A stretch of DNA of 27,256 nt from an uncultured Lachnospiraceae bacterium (GTDB lineage Bacteria > Bacillota > Clostridia > Lachnospirales > Lachnospiraceae), in the NCBI GenBank assembly GCA_900551235.1, contig URUU01000030.1, forward strand, positions 1 through 27,256, written 5' to 3'. Shown one piece after another: positions 16,601 to 23,672 of the stretch. Position numbers and translations under genes: made by a program. How positions within the stretch are numbered: position 1 is the first letter of the stretch; every line of letters starts with the position of its first letter. Below the pieces are notes generated by a model. The model was not told the DNA's origin. It searched no databases and saw only the letters and a list, made by a program, of their open reading frames with translations.

Positions 16601-18962
16601 TTATCTCGCAAAGATCGACCTGACGACCGGAAAGGCTGAAAAACTCTTCCAGACAGGCAGAAAAGTATTTACAATGGCTTTTGATAAAAACGGCACTCTT
16701 TTTGCAGCAGGATCGGATACGCAATACAGCGGTGCCCAGCTTTACCGGATGGACAAGACAAACGGAAGCTGCACCAGAATCCAGGCACTCGAAGGTGCGA
16801 GGGTTTATACAGGGGCAAATTATTATTCGGAGCGGATGTACTGTTCGCAGATGGCATACGATTATGCAACCAACCGTCTCTACCTGCATGCAACAGTAAG
16901 ACAGAAAACCGGCGCATCCTGTAATTCGGGAATGTATATGATCCGTCTGAAAGACGATTCGGGTATTGAAGGCGTGGCAAATATCGGAAAAGCTGCATTG
17001 CAGCTTCGTGGAACGAAGAAAATCGGAGACGCTTACCTGGGGCTGCTTTGTTTTGTACCGAAAGCATCGGATCTTCCGCAGCAGAAGGTAACCGGAGTGC
17101 TTATGAACCGGACAAGTGCAAGAGTACAGAAAGGACAGACAACGAAACTGACTGTCAAAATCCTTCCATCCACGGCAGAAAATCAGGAAGTGTTCTGGTC
17201 ATCTTCGGATGAAAAAATCGCACAGGTTGATAAGGATGGAAGCGTTACCGGAGTCGGAGCTGGAGCGGCAGTCATCACGGCAGTCAGCAAAGCCAATCCG
17301 GAGGCAAAAGGAACCTGTAACGTAACTGTGCTGGATCCTCAGGAGAAACATGCAGTCGCTTATACCATTTCTCCGTCAAAAGGAGCTATGGTAGCCTTTG
17401 ATCCGGAACTTCCGGCAACTACGGTGCGTGTGCTTGGAAATATTCCGAAAAATGGGAAAGTGGCAGGAACTGCAGTCAAAGATTCCAATTATATTTATTA
17501 TCTGGTGGATGAGTATACCTGGCCGGAACTCTATCGTTATGACAAAACAACCAGACAGTCTGTAAATCTTGGCAGTCTGCAGGTATTTATCGGCAATCCA
17601 TCTGATATGGCTTATGATCCGGTCAATAAACTGATTTATGTGGTATCTGGTTATTATGTTTTCCAGTTTGAGGAGGAACGGCTGACACCAGGCGGGCTGA
17701 ATGCCTATTCCGGTTATCTGGATGTCACAAAAACGGCAGCCTCTCTCTCGCAGACACAGACGATCGCCTGCAAAGATGGCATGGTTTACTTTATGGTCAG
17801 TGATAATTCAGCAAGAATGTACCGGGCAGATGATAAACTGAAAAATGTAACCTTTGTACGTGCTGTTGATGTCAACACATCGGCTGGCGGAAGTGAAATG
17901 GATTTTGATGCCAGAAGCGGTAAATTCTATCTGACCGATGCAGGAGACAGGATCTACCGTTTTGGAGAGACGGGCGAAATTGAGCAGATAGATGTGCTCG
18001 GTGATGGTTTCTCCATGAACGGACTGGCGATCGATGCGAACGCAGTGCTTCCGGATGCTCCGATTGAGACAGAACCAACGGAAACAGAAAGTGAAACCGA
18101 AACCGGAAGAGAGACCGAAACGGGAAAAGAAACCGAAACCGGAAGAGAAACCGAAACGGGAAAAGAAACCGAAACCGGAAGAGAAAGCGAAACCGGAAGA
18201 GAAAGCGAAACCGGAAGGGAAAGCGAAACCGGAAGGGAAAGCGAAACCGGAAGGGAAACCGGAACCGGAAGGGAAAGCGAAACCGGAAGGGAAACCGGAA
18301 CCGGAAAGGAAAGCGAAACCGGAAGAGAAACCGGAAAGGGAAATGAGACAGCAAACGGAAGCGGAACGGAGACTGCGACCGGAAAAGAGACGGAGAAAGA
18401 AAAGCCATCGAAAAGAGTACCAGATGCTCCAGGAATCGCACGTTTGAAAGCATCTGCAGCTGAAGAAGGCGTACAGGTGACAATCGAAGCAGAAAAGACA
18501 GAGGGTGCTTCTTCTTATGAAGTATATCGGATCAGTGGCGGTAAAACCAAAAAGATCGGAACGGCGAAGAAAAACCGCACCGTTATCGATAAAAATCCGC
18601 TTAAGCGCACGGCACGTTATTATGCAGTGGCAATATCTGCAGATGGAACCACGAAAAGTAAAGCAGGAGAAGAAAAAGTGCTTCATCTTGCAAGGGGATC
18701 CAAAATCCAGAAAGTGAAGGCGGAGAAAAAGGGAATCCGGATCACATGGAAAACAGAGAAGTCAGCAACGAAATATGTGCTGTATCGTTCCACGACGAAA
18801 AATTCCGGTTACCGGAAGCTGCGAACGATATCAAAAAGGAAAAATACATTCCTGGATAAAAACACGAAAAAGAATCAAAAATATTACTATAAAATTGTTT
18901 CTGTGGATAAAAAGCAGGCAAGTCTTATGAGCAGACCTTCCAAAAAGGTAAAGAGCAGATAA
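10689..18962 (+). CDS. Giant secreted S8 (subtilisin/C5a-peptidase-like) serine protease with propeller and Big_2 modules
   Basis: A 2757-aa exported protease. AAGGAG (10677-10682) supports the ATG at 10689 over 10602, and the signal peptide then starts properly with MKKKQKQFLALLLAVVLFLS. Order: I9-like propeptide (about 118-218); S8 catalytic domain with Asp256 (IAIVDTGI), His330 (HGTHVAG), oxyanion Asn426 (AAGNETNTG) and Ser661 (SGTSMASP); a protease-associated insert (about 511-605); a C5a-peptidase-type Fn3 domain ending FLGFYGDWSG (about 751-875). Four propeller-like blocks with repeated 'DY.t..lY' turns follow (about 1148-1415, 1504-1753, 1861-2133, 2221-2447), separated by three Big_2 Ig-like domains. 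Then come a repetitive ET-rich stalk and two lysine-rich Fn3-like domains (about 2578-2757). No LPXTG motif or terminal membrane anchor is present, so attachment would be non-covalent or through the basic C-terminus. All catalytic residues are intact. The likely role is degrading host or dietary proteins at the cell surface; the substrate is unknown. Confidence 0.95.
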   Translation: MKKKQKQFLALLLAVVLFLSGIWTGLPTADGLSKERTKEQNVTTVTAAVPSNGQITLAEPAKGEAAGGFATSENTEAGTETESSERKTADDRHSRIVSDGGERISEQKEALRPEEDTMVDLIVVMKKKALLDMFSEEEIDTDGSAVQKYRSVQKNTVEKLTRSLEDKFGEEQDFEIGYTYTVAMTGVSVKTRYGNKKAIEELPGVDYVYTAPVYKIQEQTQEEIRMQTANASGMIGATQLNSTGYTGKGMRIAIVDTGIVVNHPSFQALPESKLTDTSLTEAEVAGVWKSLNAGKTNLRNAAYQNSKIPFAFNYTTMDFDVSHTTAQHDHGTHVAGIAAANKTDTSNVVGIAPDAQLIVMQVFERSGGASWATILAALEDCTRLNVDTVNLSLGSPAGFTDNEKEMTDTLQKFKNMDIQMIVAAGNETNTGYMNKTGTNMAKKENPDHGLIASPATASVAMSVASVDNDGADQLYFTLDGDTSAKIGFQDTAVSGDTNFYHKFKGQTKEFAVIDGIGSAEDYRVSGIDVQGKIAVVERGTISFQEKQKAAKDAGAIAVIVSNNVQGAFSMAISDGAGYIPCIGVSLADGQKLKQKQSGTLTVCTGDLVHVSMGRAMSSFSSWGVTPDLKLKPEISGVGGGIYSTRDPEIAGSDYGDMSGTSMASPQVAGAVTVLTQYLKDSHADAYSSETELRRVAANLMMSTAEQIRYNNLEASPRNQGAGLVNLTNAVKAEAYLSAPDTYDTRPKGEMGDDDNKTGKFRFRFSITNMAAAAQTYSFDSVVMTPDVSEEKYMTDTPRKLNAKVQVTGSSMSGSSLTVQPGQTAELTAEIRLTEEDKNFIERNFTKGIYIEGYLYAKNTDSQKTGLSMPFLGFYGDWSGTGGPKVFDEAGSEASFRAPTIKTNRSVLGENPYYKGGKSGDKYNAVSTANPLAELTFGLLRNAKKIDTKVTDISNGKTYFNWSENYITKSYFNSSYGMIIPYSIYNFNNEIAVWDVANAANNAKVTYRVDAYLDDGDNIADDSYTFQVTVDNSKPEIINKNTLASGIIKDTEKGTVKMPVTLKDNQYLAAVLFESPDGTVLGRFEVDNMPGEEVHQEFDVTGFGTDFTVIAADYACNETEVAVSLDLSDMPGNGQAEPRKLDQDRIYGNETFDGGVVSTGWFSGRKADFTNLKNETYDSSIRYYSGEYVNGYVIAQRATDGAVVMLTPYNTWWSSRTLLTQYGAVGTAGFKVLYDMALDYSQDRLYAVGWDYAGDTDGDGKDNGSNALFELKFNQTDNAVSLEKVADISGLEDGKEALTLGCTTDGNMYVISTDGKLYQLDKATGQGTYRGTTDFVKKADYSGVNVIQSMGYDHNTDKMYWFAHSQTASGYMYINVCATYTVDLENGSCTEVGSAGASGHTSLFIPTEKKSELFNMNVTATDFTLEPQKISLASGQSQNLSVSWLPWNAKAQTVTWSSDNKNIATVSANGKVTAVSGGTTTIRAAAVIGGTTVERTMEVEVVKTSDSIYGYVAVDYKNAANGMSWVKYSDKDLTNITKIKGDSLWQGGAYYQGYVYTVTMEEWQEGSMGYKGTALYRSKVNAAGEGAAQIGSAEFIARTPDIEIGNLGFDYTTGRLYGVDLTNGGLCIVDMDSGSIDPIGTFNGDLKPAIMPAMCVTRDGTIVGSDMYGNLYTVDPDTMYCRKIGSIGSDTWYYAAMTYDYNTDNIYWNPCMAENASPFYMVRLNGEKGSQAAQCIKIGNLSTKAGAEQTVLFTIPGNEPETRYIQVEDIRITNTNPLTALTGGSMQLKSVTTPIRPTANAKVYHSSNEDVVKVDRFGKMHFVGEGQATVSVTISNKESQNGEPVAGPFTDTLEVNVYPAAGEMKAFLCADDYASQYYDYWMKINDYDVESSEITTRMIGTYSLRTGEYYDGCFYAYNDSGMLYRIAADNPSDYVTLGNHGLGDDQQIVSMAFDYQEGIMYGLTLPPYGQNGYLAKIDLTTGKAEKLFQTGRKVFTMAFDKNGTLFAAGSDTQYSGAQLYRMDKTNGSCTRIQALEGARVYTGANYYSERMYCSQMAYDYATNRLYLHATVRQKTGASCNSGMYMIRLKDDSGIEGVANIGKAALQLRGTKKIGDAYLGLLCFVPKASDLPQQKVTGVLMNRTSARVQKGQTTKLTVKILPSTAENQEVFWSSSDEKIAQVDKDGSVTGVGAGAAVITAVSKANPEAKGTCNVTVLDPQEKHAVAYTISPSKGAMVAFDPELPATTVRVLGNIPKNGKVAGTAVKDSNYIYYLVDEYTWPELYRYDKTTRQSVNLGSLQVFIGNPSDMAYDPVNKLIYVVSGYYVFQFEEERLTPGGLNAYSGYLDVTKTAASLSQTQTIACKDGMVYFMVSDNSARMYRADDKLKNVTFVRAVDVNTSAGGSEMDFDARSGKFYLTDAGDRIYRFGETGEIEQIDVLGDGFSMNGLAIDANAVLPDAPIETEPTETESETETGRETETGKETETGRETETGKETETGRESETGRESETGRESETGRESETGRETGTGRESETGRETGTGKESETGRETGKGNETANGSGTETATGKETEKEKPSKRVPDAPGIARLKASAAEEGVQVTIEAEKTEGASSYEVYRISGGKTKKIGTAKKNRTVIDKNPLKRTARYYAVAISADGTTKSKAGEEKVLHLARGSKIQKVKAEKKGIRITWKTEKSATKYVLYRSTTKNSGYRKLRTISKRKNTFLDKNTKKNQKYYYKIVSVDKKQASLMSRPSKKVKSR
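18093..18344 (+). repeat. 14-copy 18-bp tandem repeat encoding an ETETGR/ESETGR stalk
   Basis: Fourteen uninterrupted 18-bp units in frame with the protease encode hexapeptides ETETGR, ETETGK, ESETGR, ETGTGR or ETGTGK, and finally ETGKGN. Near-identical codons (GAAACCGAAACCGGAAGA type) show recent expansion by slippage or recombination. The coded segment is charged and unstructured, and sits between the last propeller-like block and the terminal Fn3-like domains. Copy number probably varies between strains. Confidence 0.95.
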
Positions 18963-19213
18963 TAAGACATTAAAAACGGCATATTTACAACAAAATATTA
19001 CAAATATTTCAAAAATATTAAAATGTCAAAATTAACAATAAAACAAGAAAAAGCAAAGCTTCTATTGTTTAAAAGTTGAAAAATGACGAAAAAAAGCTTG
19101 GGTAAAATGCCAAAAATGCAGGATTTGAATTATACATATTGCAACAAATAGCGTTTGGAATGTGACAAAATTATGGGGATATCTTATGAAAATGAAGAAT
19201 AAAGAAAAAAATA
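18963..19213. other. AT-rich non-coding spacer
   Basis: About 250 bp between the protease stop and the hydrolase promoter region. It is strongly A-rich with no plausible gene and no hairpin-plus-T-tract terminator that I can see. Confidence 0.6.
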
Positions 19214-19223
19214 TGTTGTAAAA

Positions 19224-19240
19224 TGTAACGAATCTGTAAC
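19224..19240 (+). promoter_or_regulatory. Predicted WalR (YycF)-type binding site
   Basis: TGTAAC (19224-19229), five bases, TGTAAC (19235-19240) fits the Firmicute WalR consensus TGTWAH-N5-TGTWAH exactly. It is centred near -52 relative to a start near 19284, a usual activator position. A third TGTAACA (19254-19260) lies in the promoter spacer. The downstream gene is a cell-wall hydrolase, the classic WalRK target class. Confidence 0.6.
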
Positions 19241-19247
19241 AATTGCC

Positions 19248-19277
19248 TTGACATGTAACAAATTCCTCACTTATAAT
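19248..19277 (+). promoter_or_regulatory. Promoter of the cell-wall hydrolase
   Basis: TTGACA (19248-19253), 18-base spacer, TATAAT (19272-19277). The start point would be near 19284, about 30 bases ahead of the ATG. Confidence 0.85.
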
Positions 19278-19313
19278 GCAGATACATCGAACTGCGGAAG
19301 GAGGAATGGCATT

Positions 19314-20171
19314 ATGTGGCTGCTGGGAGTGATTTTAGACAATATCTGCGATTTTTTCAAAGTATGTTTTTCACGGACACTCAGCAAACAGATTTACCGC
19401 AACTGTGCAGTGCTTATGACAGGTACAGTTGTGGTAGCTGTGTTGGTTTTTGCGGCAGGAAGTTTTTCCGGAAGCGGAAAAAATCAGGTTTATGCAGTAA
19501 AAACCTCCCGAAATGCAGAAAACGCAGATGAGGGTGAGGATGTGAAGGAAGAGGAACTTCAGGCAGGACTGATGGGGATTGTTGCCAGCGTAAACAAGCT
19601 GGAGGCATACTCACAGGCGGCGGATGGTGTAGACCTTGAAACGGCAAACCAGGAGATTCTGGCCGGAACATCGCGCATAAGAAGAAATGCGCTCTACCAG
19701 AAATACGTGGAGGAATGTGCAAAAAATATCGGCAGCATCGGGTACTATGCACAACAGAAAGTGCTGAACAGTCAGATGGATGTAAATGATTATTACACAT
19801 TGCTCCAGATCGTGGAAGCAGAAGCGACCGGCGGAGATATCAAAAGCAAAATTTTGATTGCAAATGTGGTATTGAACCGGGTGGAAGATTCGAGATTTCC
19901 GGATACGATCTATGATGTCGTCTGGCAGAGAGCAGGCGGTTCGCCTCAGTTTTCACCTACGGATGACGGCAGGATCTATACCGTTTCCGTTACGGACGAA
20001 ACGATTGAAGCGGTAGACCGGGCTCTGGCAGGAGAAGATTATTCGCAGGGAGCACTGTTCTTTGCGGCACGTGCCAGTGCAGAGGCACAGAACATGATCT
20101 GGTTTGACCAGAATCTGGAACCCATGTTTGAATATGGAGGACATGAATTTTTCTGTTTTGCGAATGAATGA
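19314..20171 (+). CDS. Membrane-anchored SleB-type cell wall hydrolase
   Basis: The 285-aa protein starts at 19314, preceded by AAGGAGG (19298-19304); upstream in-frame TTG codons lie inside the promoter. Residues about 23-47 form a single transmembrane anchor (NCAVLMTGTVVVAVLVFAAG). A linker of about 100 residues follows, then the SleB/Hydrolase_2 domain (about 160-285): YYTLLQIVEAEATGGDIKSK, with the probable catalytic glutamate in VEAEA, ILIANVVLNRVEDSRFP and QFSPTDDG. The family are lytic transglycosylase-like peptidoglycan hydrolases, known from spore-cortex lysis and vegetative wall turnover. The WalR-type box points to vegetative wall remodelling here. A terminator follows immediately, so the gene is monocistronic. 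Confidence 0.93.
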   Translation: MWLLGVILDNICDFFKVCFSRTLSKQIYRNCAVLMTGTVVVAVLVFAAGSFSGSGKNQVYAVKTSRNAENADEGEDVKEEELQAGLMGIVASVNKLEAYSQAADGVDLETANQEILAGTSRIRRNALYQKYVEECAKNIGSIGYYAQQKVLNSQMDVNDYYTLLQIVEAEATGGDIKSKILIANVVLNRVEDSRFPDTIYDVVWQRAGGSPQFSPTDDGRIYTVSVTDETIEAVDRALAGEDYSQGALFFAARASAEAQNMIWFDQNLEPMFEYGGHEFFCFANE

Positions 20172-20183
20172 TCCGTTGCCAGT

Positions 20184-20220
20184 AAAAAGCCGGAGGCACA
20201 AAAGGTGTCACCGGCTTTTT
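20184..20220. terminator. Intrinsic terminator after the cell wall hydrolase
   Basis: AAAAAGCCGG (20184-20193) pairs with CCGGCTTTTT (20211-20220), with an inner GGCAC/GTGTC stem and a short A-rich loop. A on the left and T on the right make it potentially bidirectional. Confidence 0.9.
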
Positions 20221-20229
20221 ACTTCGCTC

Positions 20230-20258
20230 TTGCACAGTGGAAAAAGGTATGCTATAAT
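20230..20258 (+). promoter_or_regulatory. Promoter of threonine synthase
   Basis: TTGCAC (20230-20235), 17-base spacer, TATAAT (20253-20258), the latter with a TGC extension. The leader of about 90 bases is too short for a T-box, and no attenuator is evident. Confidence 0.75.
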
Positions 20259-20356
20259 CTGGAATTAAGCGTGGAGTGGCTGTACCTTGCAGCAGATGCC
20301 CGCAAATATGTTTCGTTTATCGCAAAATATGGCGTTTGGAGGAAAGGACGACTGTT

Positions 20357-21847
20357 ATGAATCTTTTATACAAAAGTACCAGAAGCAATGATGTTAAAGT
20401 TACCGCATCCCAGGCAATCCTGAAAGGTCTGGCAGAAGACGGGGGGCTGTTTGTACCGGAGAGTATCCCGGCACTGGAAACAGATATGGACACTCTTGCA
20501 GGGATGAGTTACCAGGAGACAGCATACGAAGTAATGAAACAGTTCCTTACGGATTTTACAGAAGAAGAACTGAAAAACTGTATCGCAAGAGCATATGACG
20601 AAAAATTTGATACAAAAGAGATCGCTCCGCTTGTAAAAAAAGATGAGGCTTATTATCTGGAACTGTTCCATGGAAAAACGATTGCATTTAAAGATATGGC
20701 ATTGTCGATCCTGCCGCATCTGCTGACCACTTCCGCAAAGAAAAATCAGGTAAAAAATGAGATCGTGATTCTCACTGCCACATCCGGAGATACCGGAAAA
20801 GCAGCACTTGCAGGATTTGCAGATGTGCCTGGAACCAGGATTATTGTATTTTATCCGAAGAATGGTGTAAGTCCGATCCAGGAAAAGCAGATGGTAACAC
20901 AGAAGGGTGCCAATACGTTTGTAGTGGGGATCCATGGCAATTTTGATGACGCACAGACAGGCGTGAAGAAAATGTTCGGTGACAGAGAACTGGCAGCACA
21001 GATGGACGCGGCAGGATATCAGTTTTCATCTGCAAATTCCATCAATATCGGAAGACTGGTTCCGCAGGTTGTTTATTATGTATATGCTTACGCAAAAATG
21101 TATGCAAACGGCGAAGTGACGAAGGGAGAAAAGATCAATGTTGTAGTACCTACCGGAAACTTCGGAAATATTCTGGCAGCATACTATGCAAAGAACATGG
21201 GTGTGCCGATCGATAAACTGATCTGCGCTTCCAATGACAACAAGGTTCTCTATGATTTCTTCCGCACCGGAACGTATGACAGAAACCGTGAGTTTATCCT
21301 TACGACTTCTCCGTCCATGGATATCCTGATCTCCAGCAACCTTGAGCGTCTGGTCTACAAGATTGCAGGTGCAGATGCCGCCAAAGATGTAACACTGATG
21401 CAGAATCTTGCAACAGAAGGTAAATATGAGATTACAGACGATATGAAAGCACAACTGAAAGATTTTTACGGCAACTATGCAAACGAGAAAGAGACTGCAG
21501 AAGAGATTGCGGAAGTTTATAAAAAGACAGGTTATATCATGGATACACATACAGCCGTTGCTTCTAAAGTATACCGCAAATATGTGGCAGAGACCAAAGA
21601 TCAGACAAAAACTGTGATCGCCTCCACAGCAAGTCCGTATAAATTTACCAGAAGTGTCATGGATGCCATTGATGCAGAAAAATACAAAGGTATGGGCGAT
21701 TTCGAACTGGTAGATGCACTGAGTGAACTGTCCGGTGTGAAAGTTCCTCAGGCAATCGAAGAGATTCGCACTGCACCGGTTCTTCATAAAAATGTGGTAG
21801 AGACAGCAGATATGCCAAAAATCGTAAAACAGTTTCTGAACATCTAA
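20357..21847 (+). CDS. thrC: Threonine synthase
   Basis: The 496-aa protein catalyses the PLP-dependent conversion of O-phosphohomoserine to threonine, the last step of threonine biosynthesis in the cytosol. The N-terminal Thr_synth_N domain begins MNLLYKSTRSNDVKVTASQA and contains GLAEDGGLFVPESIP. The PLP lysine is K112 in IAFKDMALS, followed by the phosphate-binding TATSGDTGKAAL segment. VVPTGNFGNILAAYYAKNMG and the late TASPYKF are also typical. Length matches the long (about 490 aa) bacterial form. The start at 20357 has AAAGGA 8 bases upstream; the in-frame ATG at 20276 has no ribosome binding site. It has its own promoter and terminator and is not clustered with other threonine genes here. 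Confidence 0.97.
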   Translation: MNLLYKSTRSNDVKVTASQAILKGLAEDGGLFVPESIPALETDMDTLAGMSYQETAYEVMKQFLTDFTEEELKNCIARAYDEKFDTKEIAPLVKKDEAYYLELFHGKTIAFKDMALSILPHLLTTSAKKNQVKNEIVILTATSGDTGKAALAGFADVPGTRIIVFYPKNGVSPIQEKQMVTQKGANTFVVGIHGNFDDAQTGVKKMFGDRELAAQMDAAGYQFSSANSINIGRLVPQVVYYVYAYAKMYANGEVTKGEKINVVVPTGNFGNILAAYYAKNMGVPIDKLICASNDNKVLYDFFRTGTYDRNREFILTTSPSMDILISSNLERLVYKIAGADAAKDVTLMQNLATEGKYEITDDMKAQLKDFYGNYANEKETAEEIAEVYKKTGYIMDTHTAVASKVYRKYVAETKDQTKTVIASTASPYKFTRSVMDAIDAEKYKGMGDFELVDALSELSGVKVPQAIEEIRTAPVLHKNVVETADMPKIVKQFLNI

Positions 21848-21875
21848 GATAACATCATCATATGGAAAGCCAAAG

Positions 21876-21920
21876 CAGGAGAAGGGGCACTATTTTTTCC
21901 GTGTTCCAGCTCCTGTTTTT
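21876..21920 (+). terminator. Intrinsic terminator after thrC
   Basis: CAGGAG (21876-21881) pairs with CTCCTG (21910-21915), extended by GGGGCAC with GTGTTCC through wobbles, followed by five Ts. Confidence 0.7.
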
Positions 21921-21989
21921 GTGTATCTGCGAAGAAAGTATTTCTGAAGATTACGCTAAGAAATTAAATAAAGTTTAAGAAAGCAGTCG

Positions 21990-22018
21990 TTGCGGCGGCA
22001 TATTATGCTGTGTATAAT
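21990..22018 (+). promoter_or_regulatory. Probable promoter of the glycosyltransferase operon
   Basis: TTGCGG (21990-21995), 17-base spacer, TATAAT (22013-22018), about 40 bases before the glycosyltransferase start point region. Confidence 0.6.
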
Positions 22019-22065
22019 AGAGGCATAATGCCATGGTTAAAAGTCAGGAAGGGATTTGTGAATAG

Positions 22066-23094
22066 ATGAAAGAAAAATTAATTACGTTTGCAGTACCCTG
22101 CTACAATTCGCAGGATTACATGCAGCGATGCCTGAAATCTCTGCTGACAGGAGGCGGGCAGGTGGAGATCATCGTGATCGATGATGGCTCCACGGACCGG
22201 ACAGGGGAAATTGCAGATCATTACGAAAAAGAATATCCTGGAATTGTAAAAGCCGTTCACCAGAAAAACGGCGGTCACGGGGCAGGAGTAAACAGAGGGC
22301 TTTCCCTGGCAGCAGGAGAGTACTTTAAAGTGGTAGATTCAGATGACTGGCTGGATGAGACAGCTTTGAAGAGACTGCTCATGGATATGCAAAAAAGGAA
22401 AAGAAAAGGGCAGATGCCGGATCTGATCATCTGCAATTATCTGTATGACCATCTGCATGAAGAAAAACAGAAGCGTATGGGATATGAGAATGTATTCTGT
22501 GAGGGACAGGTCTGTACCTGGGATACGATCGGAAGATTTTGCCCGTCACAGTATCTTGTCATGCATGCCCAGATCTGCAGAACAGAAGTGCTTCGGGCAT
22601 CCGGTGTACATCTGCCGCGTCATACGTTTTATGTGGACAATCTGTTTGCCAATCAGCCTCTTCCGTTTGTAAAGACGATCCTGTACCTGGATCTGGATCT
22701 TTACCATTATTTTTTAGGAAGAGAGGATCAGTCAGTCAACGAGCAGGTACTGATGCAAAGGATCGATCAGCAGATCCTGGTTACAAAAATGGTTTCCGGA
22801 TGCGCAGATTTGAAGAACGTGCAGAAGGAACATCCCAAACTGGCAGATTATCTGGTGCGGAATCTGTCGATCATGCTGTCGATTTCTTCTGTTCATCTCC
22901 TTTTGATCGGAACGGAAGAGGCAATGAAAAAAAGAAAAGAACTGTGGAACTATATGCGGAAAAGAGGAAATGGACTTTACCGGAAACTTCGTTTCGGAAC
23001 CGTGAGCGGTTTTACCTATCTTCCCGGAAAAGCAGGGACGGCACTGACACTGGCAGGATACCGTCTGGCAAAACAGTTTTACCATTTTAACTAA
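22066..23094 (+). CDS. Family 2 glycosyltransferase
   Basis: The 342-aa protein has a GT-A fold in the first 110 residues: FAVPCYNSQDYMQRCLKSLL, nucleotide-binding IIVIDDGSTDRTGEIAD, GGHGAGVNRGLSLA and the metal-binding VVDSDDWLD. The C-terminal 220 residues are the acceptor-binding part, with no clear membrane helix. Typical enzymes transfer a sugar from a nucleotide sugar to a lipid or polymer at the inner face of the membrane; donor and acceptor are unknown. It is first in an operon with a papain-like hydrolase and a flippase-like protein, which points to assembly of a surface glycolipid or wall-linked glycan. Confidence 0.93.
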   Translation: MKEKLITFAVPCYNSQDYMQRCLKSLLTGGGQVEIIVIDDGSTDRTGEIADHYEKEYPGIVKAVHQKNGGHGAGVNRGLSLAAGEYFKVVDSDDWLDETALKRLLMDMQKRKRKGQMPDLIICNYLYDHLHEEKQKRMGYENVFCEGQVCTWDTIGRFCPSQYLVMHAQICRTEVLRASGVHLPRHTFYVDNLFANQPLPFVKTILYLDLDLYHYFLGREDQSVNEQVLMQRIDQQILVTKMVSGCADLKNVQKEHPKLADYLVRNLSIMLSISSVHLLLIGTEEAMKKRKELWNYMRKRGNGLYRKLRFGTVSGFTYLPGKAGTALTLAGYRLAKQFYHFN

Positions 23095-23111
23095 TCTGAA
23101 GGAGGCGGATT

Positions 23112-23672
23112 ATGGAACAGATTTATCTGGCTTTTGTGGATACACCGGGTCTCTTTGCATCGATCATCCGCAGAGTGACCGGGATTCCCTATGTACATGT
23201 GGTTCTTTCGATGGATGCCGACTTAAGAGAGGCTTACAGTGTGGGAAGAAGAAATCCGGCCGTTCCTCTGATCGCAGGGTTTGTGAAAGAAAATACTCTG
23301 GAGATCGAGGCAGTATTTCCGCATGCAAAATATAAAGTAGTCCGTATGCAGTGTACGGCAGAACAGAAAAAAAGGATTGCAAGGCAGCTTTTGAAGTGTT
23401 ATAAACAAAGAAAGCGATATCACTACTGTATCATCGGACTGCCATTTATCCTGTTTCATATACCGTTCTATCAGAAGAACCATTATACCTGTTCTTCTTT
23501 TGTAACAAGTATTCTGGAGCAGAATGGCATTTCTCTTTTCCAGAAGCATTTTTCGCTTGTGACACCAAGGGATTTTTACGAACTGGAACAGACAGAAACC
23601 ATTTTTGAGGGATCCCTGCGTGATTTTAACAGAAAGGTTTATTTAATGATAGGAGCAGCTTATGAATCGTAA
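23112..23672 (+). CDS. Permuted papain-like (YiiX/NlpC-P60-type) cysteine hydrolase
   Basis: The 186-aa protein has AAGGAGG 7 bases before its ATG. The order of catalytic-type residues, His29 in YVHVVLS before Cys127 in HYTCSSFV, is that of permuted papain-fold enzymes (YiiX, LRAT-like, permuted NlpC/P60), where the histidine precedes the cysteine. A hydrophobic patch around 108-118 (IIGLPFILFHIPF) could touch the membrane; there is no signal peptide, so it is probably cytoplasmic or membrane-associated. Known relatives cleave amide or thioester bonds in peptides or lipids. The substrate here is unknown. It overlaps the next gene by 11 bp, so the two are translationally coupled. Confidence 0.75.
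   Translation: MEQIYLAFVDTPGLFASIIRRVTGIPYVHVVLSMDADLREAYSVGRRNPAVPLIAGFVKENTLEIEAVFPHAKYKVVRMQCTAEQKKRIARQLLKCYKQRKRYHYCIIGLPFILFHIPFYQKNHYTCSSFVTSILEQNGISLFQKHFSLVTPRDFYELEQTETIFEGSLRDFNRKVYLMIGAAYES

Noticed and set aside
15057..16889. 610-codon open frame on the minus strand
   Set aside because: Lies entirely antisense to the protease, rich in Ile/His/Cys/Arg with no domain and no ribosome binding site; a shadow of regular codon use in the real gene.
17808..18686. Minus-strand open frames with FRFPFR or SGFAFP repeats, and a plus-strand KPEEKPKRE frame
   Set aside because: All are other-frame readings of the 18-bp tandem repeat inside the protease gene; a repeat whose length is a multiple of three keeps every frame open.
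18985..19010. Reverse-strand TGTAAT/TGTAAA pair resembling a second WalR site
   Set aside because: Spacing is seven bases instead of five and there is no promoter beside it; likely chance in AT-rich DNA.
20259..20356. Possible T-box or threonine attenuator leader before thrC
   Set aside because: Leader is only about 90 bases, with no T-box sequence, no terminator and no Thr/Ile-rich leader peptide.
21026..21787. 253-codon minus-strand frame opposite thrC
   Set aside because: Antisense to a certain gene, Cys/His/Ile-rich, no start signal.
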